Virus record (IMG/VR): IMGVR_UViG_3300025853_000441 | Location: 1-29,861 of that record | Reading direction: 5' to 3' (one strand) | Length of the DNA: 29,861 nt | Source of the DNA: a virus | Shown: positions 21,847 through 29,845 of the stretch, one piece after another | Layout of the letters: each line of letters opens with the position of its first letter | Position numbering within the stretch: position 1 is the stretch's first letter | Translations under genes and position numbers: made by a program | The notes under the pieces: generated by a model | The model's input: only the letters and a program-made list of their open reading frames with translations | The model's database searches: none | What the model was told of the DNA's origin: nothing

Positions 21847-22486
21847 GCTTTTTCATCAGGCCCAGTTCAAAGGCCCCGTCATTAGTCACCACCGTCTCAA
21901 CCTTAAACCTTTTGCCCCCACGGGTAAGCACTGCCCCCACAAGGGGCCTCATGTTTTGGTCTGCCCACTGTTTGCGTGAGGTGGTTATGGTTACGTCATA
22001 CCCCTCCAAAATGCCTCCCTCTTCCATCTGCTTGGTGTCTGTGCGTCCTGACTCCACGCCTCTGAACAAAGTCCCTGAGTAATCGAATATGCAGCCCAGG
22101 CTTCTCTCTAGTTCAACCTGCTGCTCATGGGCAAAGCGGGCCCTGTGGTGGCCTGCCTCAATGGTGTTGGTTGCACTGACTGACCCATAGCCCCCGCTGA
22201 CTGCTAGGTTAAAATAGTCTGTCCTGCTGTTGCCGTTGCCTTGAGGCACGTCCAGTGTGACTGTCTTGGCTGTGGCATAGGCCAGTGCGTCCGTGTAAAC
22301 CTTTACCGTGTAGGCTGTGGAGTCATACTGGGCAGAGTCTGCCGTGACTCTCAAAATAACTTCAGCGCTTGCCGTGTAGGTTAGGTCCTGAGACGTGTCC
22401 ACAGTGGTCCACACAGTAGGCGCTGCCGCCGTGGCTTTCTCATAAAGCCACCCCTCTCTCCAGCCTGTCACATGAATTGCAGCCAT
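21839..22486 (-). CDS. neck / head-tail connector region protein
   Basis: The protein has 215 residues from the ATG at 22486, the first start after the terminator hairpin; a GTG at 22522 lies inside the hairpin and is unlikely. The N-terminal half is beta-rich (DLTYTASAEVILRVTADSAQ) and the C-terminal part contains an RARFAHEQQVELERSLG helix and the strand FKVETVVTNDGAFELGLM. It is the first gene downstream of the capsid-block terminator and starts the tail module. Function is inferred from position. Confidence 0.55.
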   Translation of the reverse strand: MAAIHVTGWREGWLYEKATAAAPTVWTTVDTSQDLTYTASAEVILRVTADSAQYDSTAYTVKVYTDALAYATAKTVTLDVPQGNGNSRTDYFNLAVSGGYGSVSATNTIEAGHHRARFAHEQQVELERSLGCIFDYSGTLFRGVESGRTDTKQMEEGGILEGYDVTITTSRKQWADQNMRPLVGAVLTRGGKRFKVETVVTNDGAFELGLMKKHG

Positions 22487-22490
22487 AAGC

Positions 22491-22529
22491 AAAAGGCCCA
22501 GGCGGGCAGTGTCCCGCCACACCTGGGCC
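22491..22529 (-). terminator. strong Rho-independent terminator after the capsid block
   Basis: On the minus strand GGCCCA and GGCGGG (22529-22513, with a five-base bulge) pair with CCCGCC and TGGGCC (22506-22495) around a six-base loop, directly followed by TTTT (22494-22491). The GC-rich 12-bp stem plus T-run is a classic terminator. It lies between the last capsid-block gene and the tail genes, inside an otherwise continuous operon. Confidence 0.8.
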
Positions 22530-22544
22530 AGTCACAACAGGAGG

Positions 22545-22781
22545 TCAGGCGCTCTTCTTAGAGGCCTTTTTTTTGGGCGCTGGTGCTGCTTGGTCAGTGG
22601 AAAGTTTGGCCCGTTTCCAGTAAGGGGGCTTGCGGTAGACAAACAGGTCAACGAATTTGCCGCTGGGTTTTTCCCGCTCGGCTAGGAAAGCCTGCTTGCA
22701 CAGTTCAGCATCTCCAACCTCAAGGACCTGTGAGGACCCGTCTGGGAGAATGCCAATGGTTATGGAGGGTTTTTGAATCAT
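22545..22781 (-). CDS. small lysine-rich head-region protein
   Basis: The protein has 78 residues. An N-terminal strand-rich part (SITIGILPDGSSQVLEVGDA) and aromatic-basic middle (FVYRKPPYWKRAKL) are followed by an alanine/proline/lysine tail (PAPKKKASKKSA). It lies 15 bases after the second capsid gene and is the last gene before the strong terminator, so it is probably made in similar amounts to the capsid proteins. A head-stabilising or head-completion role is possible. Confidence 0.6.
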   Translation of the reverse strand: MIQKPSITIGILPDGSSQVLEVGDAELCKQAFLAEREKPSGKFVDLFVYRKPPYWKRAKLSTDQAAPAPKKKASKKSA

Positions 22782-22796
22782 GGTAATTAGTTTTCT

Positions 22797-23681
22797 TTAA
22801 GGTGTTAAAATTCGGACTCCGCAAGTGGTGTTGCCCAGGGCTACTCCCCAGAGGCATGAGACGCTGAGCATTGTCTTGCCTAGCGTTGCATCGTAGTGCT
22901 TGCGGAATTGGACAGGCAGGCCTGTCCTTGGTTCTACGGTTGAAAGCGTTTCCACCCTGCCTCCTGTTGAGGGCTCAGCCACATGGCGGGCTGCCATGAC
23001 TAGGGCTGAAGGGTGACAGGCAAAGCCTCTCAGGTTGTTGGCCGTGGGAATGCCTTGGTATTCCACAACCCCCATGCCAAAAACGTCCATAACCTCACCA
23101 GTCAGCAGTGGGTCCCTGCTGCCGTATTGGTCAGAATAAATCATAGAATCCTTCATGAGGCTGGCTGTGTAGTCCGTGCCCAGCAAAATGGACCTCATGG
23201 ACTTTGGTGCCCTGGCTGTGCTGAGCAACTGCTGCGCTTGGGCTATTTCGTCAGTGTCAAAGTCTGCTGCTGATTTGGTAATTGCTGTGGGGAAGTTGCT
23301 GGGGGTTATGAGGCCAAGCAACGAGTCAGCAAAAGACTTTGCAACTGCGTCCACGGCAGGCATGGCAAACACGTTGAAAATAAAATCAGCGCTTTTTGCC
23401 TTACTTACTTCGAGGTCTGAGAGGCCAATGACGAAACCTTTCATGTGGTCCAATGACACACTGACCTCAGTTGTCTCAATGTCTCCAGGGGAGTAACTAC
23501 CAGAAAGGTCCATGGCATTGAGTGCCAAAGGAATTCTAGTAGTTACCCCGTCCCCACGTTGCCTCACCCCGTCCGAAAAGTTGCGGGCGAAGTGGGCAAA
23601 CATGGGGAAGGAATACCCCAAGTGGTCCAGTGTTAAACTGGCCACCATGCTGAGGTTTAGACCCTGGAGTGAGTTAGCCAT
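22797..23681 (-). CDS. major capsid protein paralogue 2
   Basis: The protein has 294 residues. It aligns along its whole length with the upstream 303-residue protein: MAN-LQGLNL, LDHLGYSF, ARNFS, RGDGVTTR, DLSGSYSPGDI, a GLSDLEVSKA block, a central SILLGTDYTASLMKDS and the final YDATLGKTMLSVSCLWGVALG. Gene order after protease and scaffold makes both HK97-fold capsid candidates. Base usage is typical of this genome, unlike that of the first copy. Two expressed capsid paralogues could occupy different lattice positions (for example hexons and vertices). Confidence 0.75.
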   Translation of the reverse strand: MANSLQGLNLSMVASLTLDHLGYSFPMFAHFARNFSDGVRQRGDGVTTRIPLALNAMDLSGSYSPGDIETTEVSVSLDHMKGFVIGLSDLEVSKAKSADFIFNVFAMPAVDAVAKSFADSLLGLITPSNFPTAITKSAADFDTDEIAQAQQLLSTARAPKSMRSILLGTDYTASLMKDSMIYSDQYGSRDPLLTGEVMDVFGMGVVEYQGIPTANNLRGFACHPSALVMAARHVAEPSTGGRVETLSTVEPRTGLPVQFRKHYDATLGKTMLSVSCLWGVALGNTTCGVRILTP

Positions 23682-23686
23682 TTGGC

Positions 23687-24598
23687 TTATGCAGACTTAA
23701 TGCGCTGCAAGCTGTCGCCATGGCCTTTGGCTACACCGTATAGGCAGGCCACAGAAACCATGTGTTTCCCAGCAGTGGCGTCATACCAGCTTCTAAGCTG
23801 GAGCGGAGTCTGGCTGACGTCAGGTGAAGTCAAATTCAAGACTTGAACGTAGGAGTCAGCAGGAGCGGCAGGGAATCGGGCTGCTACAGCAATGGCGCTG
23901 GGGTGCAGAGCGAAGCCTTGCAGGTTTTCTGATGTCGTGGTTGCGGAAGCACCGTTAATGGCTCCAGTGTATTCCCACAGGTTCATGCCGTGGACACGGG
24001 TGCCAGAGTATTCCCGCACAGCTTCAGTTCCACCGTAGGTATTGGCTGCCCCGACCACGGAGTCCTTTTGGACGGCTGCATAGTAAGAGGGCGACAAAAT
24101 GACGTTTCGGTCACCCCTAGGGACCTTGCGTCCGCTCATGGCGCTTGAAATATCGGCAATATCGTCTGAATCGAATGCGGAAGCAGTTGAGGTCGTTGCG
24201 TTTGTGTAGTTCGAGGAAACCACCAGCTTGACAATGTCCGTGAAAATCGAATCAAGGACGGTTTCGTAGGCAGGCTGCAAGAAAATCGAAGTCAGCCACT
24301 GCACGTCTCCTGCAGCTCGGCTCACCTCGAAATCTGAAAATCCCATGCTATACCCACGGAGCTGGTTAAGCTGGACGGTTACAGACGTGCTATTTATGTC
24401 GTTTGCAGCGTAACCACCAGACAAGTCCTGTGCGGTTAGGCCTGCAGCGTAACGAGTCACGACAGACTCTCCACGTCCGCTAGGGTCACCTGTGAAGTCA
24501 CGGGCAACTGCTGAGAGAGGGGCAAAGGTTTGCCCCAAGAAATCGAGTGACAATTCGGCAATCGCCTCAAGGTTCACTCCCTGGATGTTGTTGGCCAT
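23687..24598 (-). CDS. major capsid protein paralogue 1
   Basis: The protein has 303 residues. It is the first gene after the scaffold, the canonical position of the major capsid protein. It shares with the next gene the blocks IQGVNLEAIAELSLDFLGQT, RGESVVTR, DLSGGYAANDI, GFSDFEVSRA, NLQGFALHPSAIAVAARF and WYDATAGKHMVSVACLYGVA. A UUCG-capped hairpin lies just upstream. Codon choice is richer in CpG and visibly different from the second copy, which may reflect selection for high expression or separate acquisition. It is probably the main shell subunit. Confidence 0.8.
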   Translation of the reverse strand: MANNIQGVNLEAIAELSLDFLGQTFAPLSAVARDFTGDPSGRGESVVTRYAAGLTAQDLSGGYAANDINSTSVTVQLNQLRGYSMGFSDFEVSRAAGDVQWLTSIFLQPAYETVLDSIFTDIVKLVVSSNYTNATTSTASAFDSDDIADISSAMSGRKVPRGDRNVILSPSYYAAVQKDSVVGAANTYGGTEAVREYSGTRVHGMNLWEYTGAINGASATTTSENLQGFALHPSAIAVAARFPAAPADSYVQVLNLTSPDVSQTPLQLRSWYDATAGKHMVSVACLYGVAKGHGDSLQRIKSA

Positions 24599-24617
24599 CT
24601 AAGTTTCTTTCTAATAA

Positions 24618-24636
24618 CCACTTACCGAAGTAGTGG
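24618..24636 (-). promoter_or_regulatory. cUUCGg-capped hairpin upstream of the first capsid gene
   Basis: On the minus strand CCACTAC and GTAAGTGG pair with one bulged A around the exceptionally stable C(UUCG)G tetraloop, immediately after the scaffold coding region and containing its stop codon. A 5' hairpin here could protect capsid mRNA. It lacks a good T-run, so it is not a typical terminator. Confidence 0.5.
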
Positions 24637-25044
24637 CTTTATGTTTTTGAGGTAGTAAGCCCTGCGCTCCTGGTTTCCTTCCAAGGTGCGGTAGTGCTGC
24701 CAGTGCTCTGCCTGGGTCAGCTCTGCGGTGGGCTCTGGTTCGGTTGCTTCCTCAACTGGCTCTGCCCCGCACTGGGCCACAATGTCTGCGGCCTGCTCGC
24801 TTGCGGTGGCCTGCGCCTGCTCAAGCAAAAGGTTGGTCTCTTCCAACAAGGCGACCTTGGTTTCAAGGGCCTTGAGGTCTTCTTCATGCTGTGCGCCAAG
24901 CTTGGCGACTTCTTCAGCATGTTTGCCTGCCAGCTCCTCTAGTTGAGCCTGCAGGGTTTGGTTGCCAGCAAGGGCCTCATCCAGCTTGGCGCTCAAGCTG
25001 TTTAGCTCCGTGTTGGCTTTGACTAAATCCAGAATGGTTTTCAT
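24622..25044 (-). CDS. coiled-coil capsid scaffold-like protein
   Basis: The protein has 140 residues from the ATG at 25044; upstream in-frame residues lie inside the protease gene and look unrelated. Residues about 8-100 are a long, alanine/glutamate/leucine-rich coiled coil (ELNSLSAKLDEALAGNQTLQ...), followed by an acidic hinge and a basic end (RRAYYLKNIKPLLR). This is the build of phage scaffolding proteins, and it sits between protease and capsid as Nu3 does in lambda. Unlike Nu3 it is a separate gene rather than an internal start in the protease gene. Confidence 0.75.
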   Translation of the reverse strand: MKTILDLVKANTELNSLSAKLDEALAGNQTLQAQLEELAGKHAEEVAKLGAQHEEDLKALETKVALLEETNLLLEQAQATASEQAADIVAQCGAEPVEEATEPEPTAELTQAEHWQHYRTLEGNQERRAYYLKNIKPLLR

Positions 25045-25060
25045 GTGTTTTTGGTATTGG

Positions 25061-25843
25061 TTAAAGGTTCGCCATGAGCGCCAAGACACTGTCCAGGTCA
25101 TTGACTACTGCGTCGGCTAGGGTTGGCACCGCTTCCATGCCCTCATAGGTCAAGCCAGTCATGACGGACTCTGGGGCTGTGCGTTTGAGGTTTATGTCCG
25201 ATTTGAACCTGTCATGCCACTTGGTGACATTGGCTTGAAGGCGGGCTTGCGCTTCCTCGGAGAGTGGCTTGAAGTCAGCCAAGTCCAGCTTGTTTTCACC
25301 TGAGCTGATGGCGTTGACTTTAAAGCCATTCATCGCCAAATGTTCAGACTGGTCCAGCAATGCAATGTAGACTCCCACACTGCCCACCTCTGCTGACTCG
25401 GACAAAATCACACTGTCTGCAGTGCTGGCTATCCAGTAGGCTGCAGAGGCTGCCATGCCCTCTGTGTAAGCCACCAAAGGCTTGCTGACGTTGCGAAGCT
25501 TTGCAGCCAGTTCTGGGAGGCCTGTAATGGTCCCACCAGGGCTGTCTATGTGGAGCAGAATGCTGGTGACGTTTGGGCTGGCTTCTGCCTCGGACACCTG
25601 CTGCCAGATGTCGTCATAATCAGTCATGCCCAGCATTTTCTCCCATGGGCCTAGCATTTTGCCCAGGGCGCCGTGAATGTGAATAATGGCTACTCCATCC
25701 ACCTCTTGGGGTGGTCGGTTTGGCTCAATCGTGTATTCCTCGTCCTCGTCAAAGTAAGCAGAGGCTTCAGTCAATGCAGAGTGGTAGTCTGGGCGAATTG
25801 CCCACACCTCATTCTGCAGTTTGTGGGTCAATCGGTGTTTCAT
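25061..25843 (-). CDS. head maturation protease, S49/SppA-type
   Basis: The protein has 260 residues from the ATG at 25843 (a TTG nine bases upstream is the alternative). Serine peptidase features are VAIIHIHGALG near 51-61, HIDSPGGTITG at 99-109, nucleophile S133 in EGMAASAAYWIAS, the GSVGVYIAL strand and the catalytic-lysine region K185 in SSGENKLDLADF. It corresponds to lambda gpC, which degrades the scaffold and trims head proteins during maturation. It overlaps the portal gene by 35 bases and precedes the scaffold gene. Confidence 0.9.
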   Translation of the reverse strand: MKHRLTHKLQNEVWAIRPDYHSALTEASAYFDEDEEYTIEPNRPPQEVDGVAIIHIHGALGKMLGPWEKMLGMTDYDDIWQQVSEAEASPNVTSILLHIDSPGGTITGLPELAAKLRNVSKPLVAYTEGMAASAAYWIASTADSVILSESAEVGSVGVYIALLDQSEHLAMNGFKVNAISSGENKLDLADFKPLSEEAQARLQANVTKWHDRFKSDINLKRTAPESVMTGLTYEGMEAVPTLADAVVNDLDSVLALMANL

Positions 25844-27269
25844 TGTCTGCAAAAACTGGGTTGGGTGTGCGTTGTGAGAGGAGGTGCATGGCAGTTTCCA
25901 TGCTCACCCCATACTCACTGGAAAGCCTCTTTGCCCGCTGGAGCAGGTCCACTGCCTCAGCCTCCACTTGGCCTCTGACTTCTTGCCAGTCCATGCCTAG
26001 CTCACCCACGTCCTGGGACATGGTTCTAAGGCCTAGCTTTATGGAGTCATGGTTGGACTTGGCCTCTCTACCTAAGTCCACAGTAATTCTTTTGGGTGTC
26101 TGCCAGCGCACTTTCCACCAGTTGTCTGAGGGTGGCAGGTCGCCCCGCTTAATCCCCCTAGCTATCACCCAGCTCCACACTCTGCTGCAGAGTTTGGTGG
26201 CTATGAGGTTTTGTCTCTCTTCAAAGCGGCGCTGGGCTTTCTCTAGGACAAAACGTGAGGCACTGCCTGTGCCCTTGGAAATGTCCCAGACAAACTCATA
26301 GGGTAGGCCTAGTCCTGTAGCCACTTCCCTGATGAGGTGCTCAATGAAGCCCACAAAAGTGGGGGAGGGGCGGTTGCTTGCGAATGACTCAATGGACTCT
26401 CCAATTTTGAGGCGTGGAATCATTCCAGGCTCAAAGGTCTGCCAAGGGAGGTCGCCAGTGTCTGCTGCTGAGTAGCCGTCCTCAATCAAAGCGCTGCCAT
26501 CGTCTACCACGCCACCCTGGCTTGTAATTGCCATGCCAATGGAGGCATTGAGTTTGGTCCCGACTAGCTCGAATTCCAACAAGTCGTCCATGTCCCTCAG
26601 GTGGGCAATGGCGTGGGCAAGGCTTGTGACACCTCTGAGCTGGCTGACCCGCTCTGGGTCATACATCAGGATGAAATTGTTTGAACTTATGCGGCGGTAG
26701 TCACTGTCCCCGTCCCTTACCTCATAGGCCACAGGCCTGCCTGCTGGACTAGTGTGGACACCGTCATGGGCCTTGGCGTCATACGTCTCAGACTCAATGC
26801 GGTGGGCCTCTACAAGCTGAAGCTGTGGGAAGCTGTTGCCAGTTCCCACCATTATGAGGCCAATGTCCCCGTCTATGTCCATGCGCCTAGACACTAGGCT
26901 CTGGAGTTGTCCAAAAGTGAATTGCCCTGTGACCTCTGCAATTTGACTCCATTGCTGAAAGTAGTCCTCATAGGCTTGGGCTTCTGCTGACTGGGCTTGA
27001 GGCCTCAGCCCTGAGCCCACTGAGTAGCGTGTCAAGTCTGACACTGCGCCTTTGACTAGCCCGTTATTGTTAAACAAATGGCGGGCAAACCCCATGAGGC
27101 TGCGCCTCTGGCTTCTGTTTAGGGTTTGCTTGGAGTCGCTGACCGTGTAGGGGACATAGGTTCTGTAGCGTCCCATCTCGGTGCCCCTGTAATGCCCACT
27201 AAAGCTGTTAGCTCTTTTCTTCTTGGGCGTCAGGTCTAGGACTCGCCCGTTGTGGTCGTAGAGTTCCAT
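25809..27269 (-). CDS. portal protein, lambda gpB family
   Basis: The protein has 486 residues. The start region with DSKQTLNRSQRRSLMGFARHLFNNNGLVKGA is typical of lambda-type portals, as are the VEAHRIESE, IMYDPERVSQLRGVTSLAHAI and GLGLPYEFVWDISKGTGSASRF segments. The portal forms the 12-fold ring at one capsid vertex, docks terminase and joins the tail. It is followed by the protease gene, with which it overlaps, and preceded four bases upstream by the gpW-position gene. Confidence 0.92.
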   Translation of the reverse strand: MELYDHNGRVLDLTPKKKRANSFSGHYRGTEMGRYRTYVPYTVSDSKQTLNRSQRRSLMGFARHLFNNNGLVKGAVSDLTRYSVGSGLRPQAQSAEAQAYEDYFQQWSQIAEVTGQFTFGQLQSLVSRRMDIDGDIGLIMVGTGNSFPQLQLVEAHRIESETYDAKAHDGVHTSPAGRPVAYEVRDGDSDYRRISSNNFILMYDPERVSQLRGVTSLAHAIAHLRDMDDLLEFELVGTKLNASIGMAITSQGGVVDDGSALIEDGYSAADTGDLPWQTFEPGMIPRLKIGESIESFASNRPSPTFVGFIEHLIREVATGLGLPYEFVWDISKGTGSASRFVLEKAQRRFEERQNLIATKLCSRVWSWVIARGIKRGDLPPSDNWWKVRWQTPKRITVDLGREAKSNHDSIKLGLRTMSQDVGELGMDWQEVRGQVEAEAVDLLQRAKRLSSEYGVSMETAMHLLSQRTPNPVFADNETPIDPQTAE

Positions 27270-27272
27270 GGA

Positions 27273-27524
27273 CTAACGTGAAAACCTTGCAAAGGTCATT
27301 CGGGCGGGTTTACTGCCTGTGGCTAGGCCCTTCTCATGCAGCACGTCTGTGAGTTGGGAGGCTAGTTCCTCAGTGGGCAAAACTAGCTCACGGGTGCCGC
27401 TTTGGGAGGCATTGGAGAAGGAGGTGGTGACTGCACCAGAAAGCACAGCGTCTGCCACTCTTTCCTTGAGTGTCAGAAGCCACGCATCAGTCTGGAGCCT
27501 TAAGAAGCTACGCAAGTCCCCCAT
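27273..27524 (-). CDS. gpW-position head-tail joining protein
   Basis: This is an 83-residue protein located between the large terminase and the portal genes, exactly where lambda encodes gpW. The sequence is helical at both ends (FLRLQTDAWLLTLKERVADA; EELASQLTDVLHEKG) around a serine-rich loop, and ends basic. Length and position fit a gpW-like connector, but the sequence match is not obvious by eye, so the call relies on gene order. Confidence 0.6.
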   Translation of the reverse strand: MGDLRSFLRLQTDAWLLTLKERVADAVLSGAVTTSFSNASQSGTRELVLPTEELASQLTDVLHEKGLATGSKPARMTFARFSR

Positions 27525-27545
27525 TCATAGAAGGGGGGCAGTGTG

Positions 27546-29270
27546 TCACTCATCCATCAGCAACTTGGCAATGCAGGCAGCCACCACCTGCATGCACTCA
27601 CAGTCCCAGGCATGGTTTGCCCTAAAAGACACCCAGCGCATTTCTGCCCTTCCGTGCTTGTCTATGACTTCCTTTTTGCGCTCAGAGTCCAGTTGCTTGG
27701 CATATTCCTCAGCCAGCTCAGGGTCCATTTTGCACACCTCCCACGGCTGGGCCTTGCCAGCCTTGAGGGCTGCCAAAATGTCTTTGGTGCTTGGGTTGCT
27801 CCAGCGGAAGACAGGAGGGGCTACTCTGCCAGTTGAGGACACCCTCGTGGGTTTGCTGTAAAGCCTGCGGATGGTTCGCCCGTTGCCAGTGTGGGCAAAG
27901 TCAACGCTGGGCTCCCCTCTTAAGCCTACCCAGCCAAACCTGCCACATTGGGCAAGGACTCTTGCCCTCTGGTAGCCCACGTCTAGGAATGTCCGTTGGG
28001 GGGCAACCTCAAACTCTTTGCGTAGTTCCTCCACCTCGTCAAACGAGCTGACCCGTCGAAATGCCAAGAGCCTTGAGGCACCGCCCTTGCTCCAGGCTCT
28101 GACTATGCAGAAAAACTCCTCTAGGTAGTTCTGACAGTCCACCGTCATGAATCGGGTGTGCTCGTCCTCCCATGCGTCCTCAGGCCTGTAAGCGTCACTC
28201 ACCTCAATCCTCTCGGTCTCCATATGGTTGGAAGGCTTCCAACTTTCGGCAAGCCTCAGTGTCACAAACTCCCTGAGGGGTTGTGTGTAGCCTGCAGCGG
28301 CATGTTGTTTAGCCTTGAGGAAGTCTATAACCAAGTCACTCCATGGCATGACGCTTGGAGGGAGTGTCAATTGGTTAAAGCTGAAGCTTCGCACCCGTGG
28401 GGTGGGGTTGTCATTGGTGGGCACATACCCACCCTTCACCATTTGCCTCCAGTTTGCCTCGGTGTTGCGGTGGGCGTGGTCGCAATGACTGCAGGCCATG
28501 GTGACAGTCTTAGCTACCTCCTCATAGTTCCACACACCTCCTGGCTTGGTTGTCTCGTTAGACTCCCACCTCATGCAATCGTAGAAGCTGGGGGCAAATA
28601 GCTTGCCACAGCTTTGGCACTTTAGGTGCCACACTTCACAGGTGCCGCTCCTGTATTCGGTGTCAAAGTCGTCCCCAACTAGCTCAGGGGTGGAGCTGAA
28701 CCAGTGCTTCCTGTTCCAGTAACGGGTTGTCCTCGCCTTGGCCCTGGCTAACATTCCAGGCCTCCATGCGCTGACCTCGTCACCGTAGAGAAATCGAATG
28801 CTCCATGAGCGCAAGAATGAGTTGTTGGCTGGGCCTAGCTTGAGGGTGCAGGAATGGAAGAAAACCTCACTTATGGTTTTCCTGTGCCTGTCGCTTGGCC
28901 ATTGGTCCTTGAGGGCAGGGCAGGACTCCAGAATGGGCTGCAGTCGCTCCTTCGAGTAGTCTTTGTAGGAGTCCTCGTCTTGGAAGGTGACAAGGTGGGG
29001 GCTGGGGTTTTGGCTTAGGCTGTAGGCAATAGCCACAGACATGGACACAGTCTTGCCTGTCTGTGCTGCACATGACATGACCACTGTCTGGTTGCCTGGG
29101 TCAGCGTGAGCAGCCAGTGGCTCCAGTAGCCATGGAGTCTCATCTGCTCTAAATTGCCCGCCATAGGGGGACTCCCTCAGCTTCACGTTGTCCAAGGCCC
29201 AGTCTGCTATGCCTCCAGCATTGCGCTCAGCCAGGGCTGACAGGACGCATTCGTCAACGAGTTTGTCCAT
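27546..29270 (-). CDS. terminase large subunit, lambda GpA family
   Basis: The protein has 574 residues. The ATPase has a Walker A variant CAAQTGKT (67-74), Walker B FLYGDE (160-165) and the SSTP coupling segment (192-195). A zinc-ribbon insertion has C218/C221 and C260/C263. The nuclease part has D378 (FMTVDCQ), D430 (FLDVGYQ) and D556 (NHAWDCE). GpA-type enzymes cut cos sites and package DNA by ATP hydrolysis. It overlaps the small subunit by 17 bases. The family predicts cohesive ends, in line with the terminal repeat near this locus. Confidence 0.95.
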   Translation of the reverse strand: MDKLVDECVLSALAERNAGGIADWALDNVKLRESPYGGQFRADETPWLLEPLAAHADPGNQTVVMSCAAQTGKTVSMSVAIAYSLSQNPSPHLVTFQDEDSYKDYSKERLQPILESCPALKDQWPSDRHRKTISEVFFHSCTLKLGPANNSFLRSWSIRFLYGDEVSAWRPGMLARAKARTTRYWNRKHWFSSTPELVGDDFDTEYRSGTCEVWHLKCQSCGKLFAPSFYDCMRWESNETTKPGGVWNYEEVAKTVTMACSHCDHAHRNTEANWRQMVKGGYVPTNDNPTPRVRSFSFNQLTLPPSVMPWSDLVIDFLKAKQHAAAGYTQPLREFVTLRLAESWKPSNHMETERIEVSDAYRPEDAWEDEHTRFMTVDCQNYLEEFFCIVRAWSKGGASRLLAFRRVSSFDEVEELRKEFEVAPQRTFLDVGYQRARVLAQCGRFGWVGLRGEPSVDFAHTGNGRTIRRLYSKPTRVSSTGRVAPPVFRWSNPSTKDILAALKAGKAQPWEVCKMDPELAEEYAKQLDSERKKEVIDKHGRAEMRWVSFRANHAWDCECMQVVAACIAKLLMDE

Positions 29271-29763
29271 GGGCCTGCCTTATGGTGGCTAACAGGGACT
29301 TGTTGTAGCCGTCAATGACACCTTGAATGTCTTGAGGCTCTAGGCCTGCCACCAGGGGGGGCAACTTGGCTGCCTGTTCCTCTAGGTGTTTGCGGAACTC
29401 CATTGCCAGCTTCATGACACCCTCCCGCACCTCGTCCACTGGTATGACCTGCGCCTTTAGCTTGTCCAACTCATGGTCCAGCTTATCAACCTGCCGCTTT
29501 AACTTCTCCACTTCATACCACTCACGGCTCCCCTCCTCAGCATGGTTGCCAGTGTTGCGGGTTTTTTTGAGGGCTTCCTGCACCTTCTCAGGGTCATAGT
29601 ATTTGTCCCCCCGTGCAGTCTGTTTTGCCACTGGCACCATGCCTAACAGGTTGCGGGCCTGAGCCATAGAAAAATGGAGCTGCTCACACACGTCAGCGGT
29701 TGACCATAAACCCTTTGGAATTCGGGGCTTAGCTTTCTTTGTTGTCTGGGTTTTTTCTGGCAT
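29254..29763 (-). CDS. terminase small subunit, Nu1-like
   Basis: The protein has 169 residues. An N-terminal helix-turn-helix-type segment (LWSTADVCEQLHFSMAQARN) followed by a beta-wing-like stretch would bind cos DNA. A charged coiled coil (WYEVEKLKRQVDKLDHELDKL) suits dimerisation, and the C-terminal helices with KHLEEQAAKLPPLVAGLEPQ are common in Nu1-like subunits. It starts the late operon beside the joined ends of the genome, with a 13-base palindrome just upstream. Confidence 0.85.
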   Translation of the reverse strand: MPEKTQTTKKAKPRIPKGLWSTADVCEQLHFSMAQARNLLGMVPVAKQTARGDKYYDPEKVQEALKKTRNTGNHAEEGSREWYEVEKLKRQVDKLDHELDKLKAQVIPVDEVREGVMKLAMEFRKHLEEQAAKLPPLVAGLEPQDIQGVIDGYNKSLLATIRQAHGQTR

Positions 29764-29768
29764 GTCTT

Positions 29769-29781
29769 GCTAGGGCCTAGC
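29769..29781. promoter_or_regulatory. palindrome upstream of terminase, possible cosB element or operator
   Basis: GCTAGG-G-CCTAGC is a perfect inverted repeat with a one-base centre, six bases before the small terminase start codon. Together with the AT-rich tract (about 29832-29841) and the terminal repeat it forms the likely cos/late-leader region. Whether terminase or a regulator binds it is unknown. Confidence 0.45.
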
Positions 29782-29845
29782 TTGCTTGAGCCCGTGTAAC
29801 TCTCTCATATTCAGTTGGTTGTGACACTTATGACATTTTTTCGCG

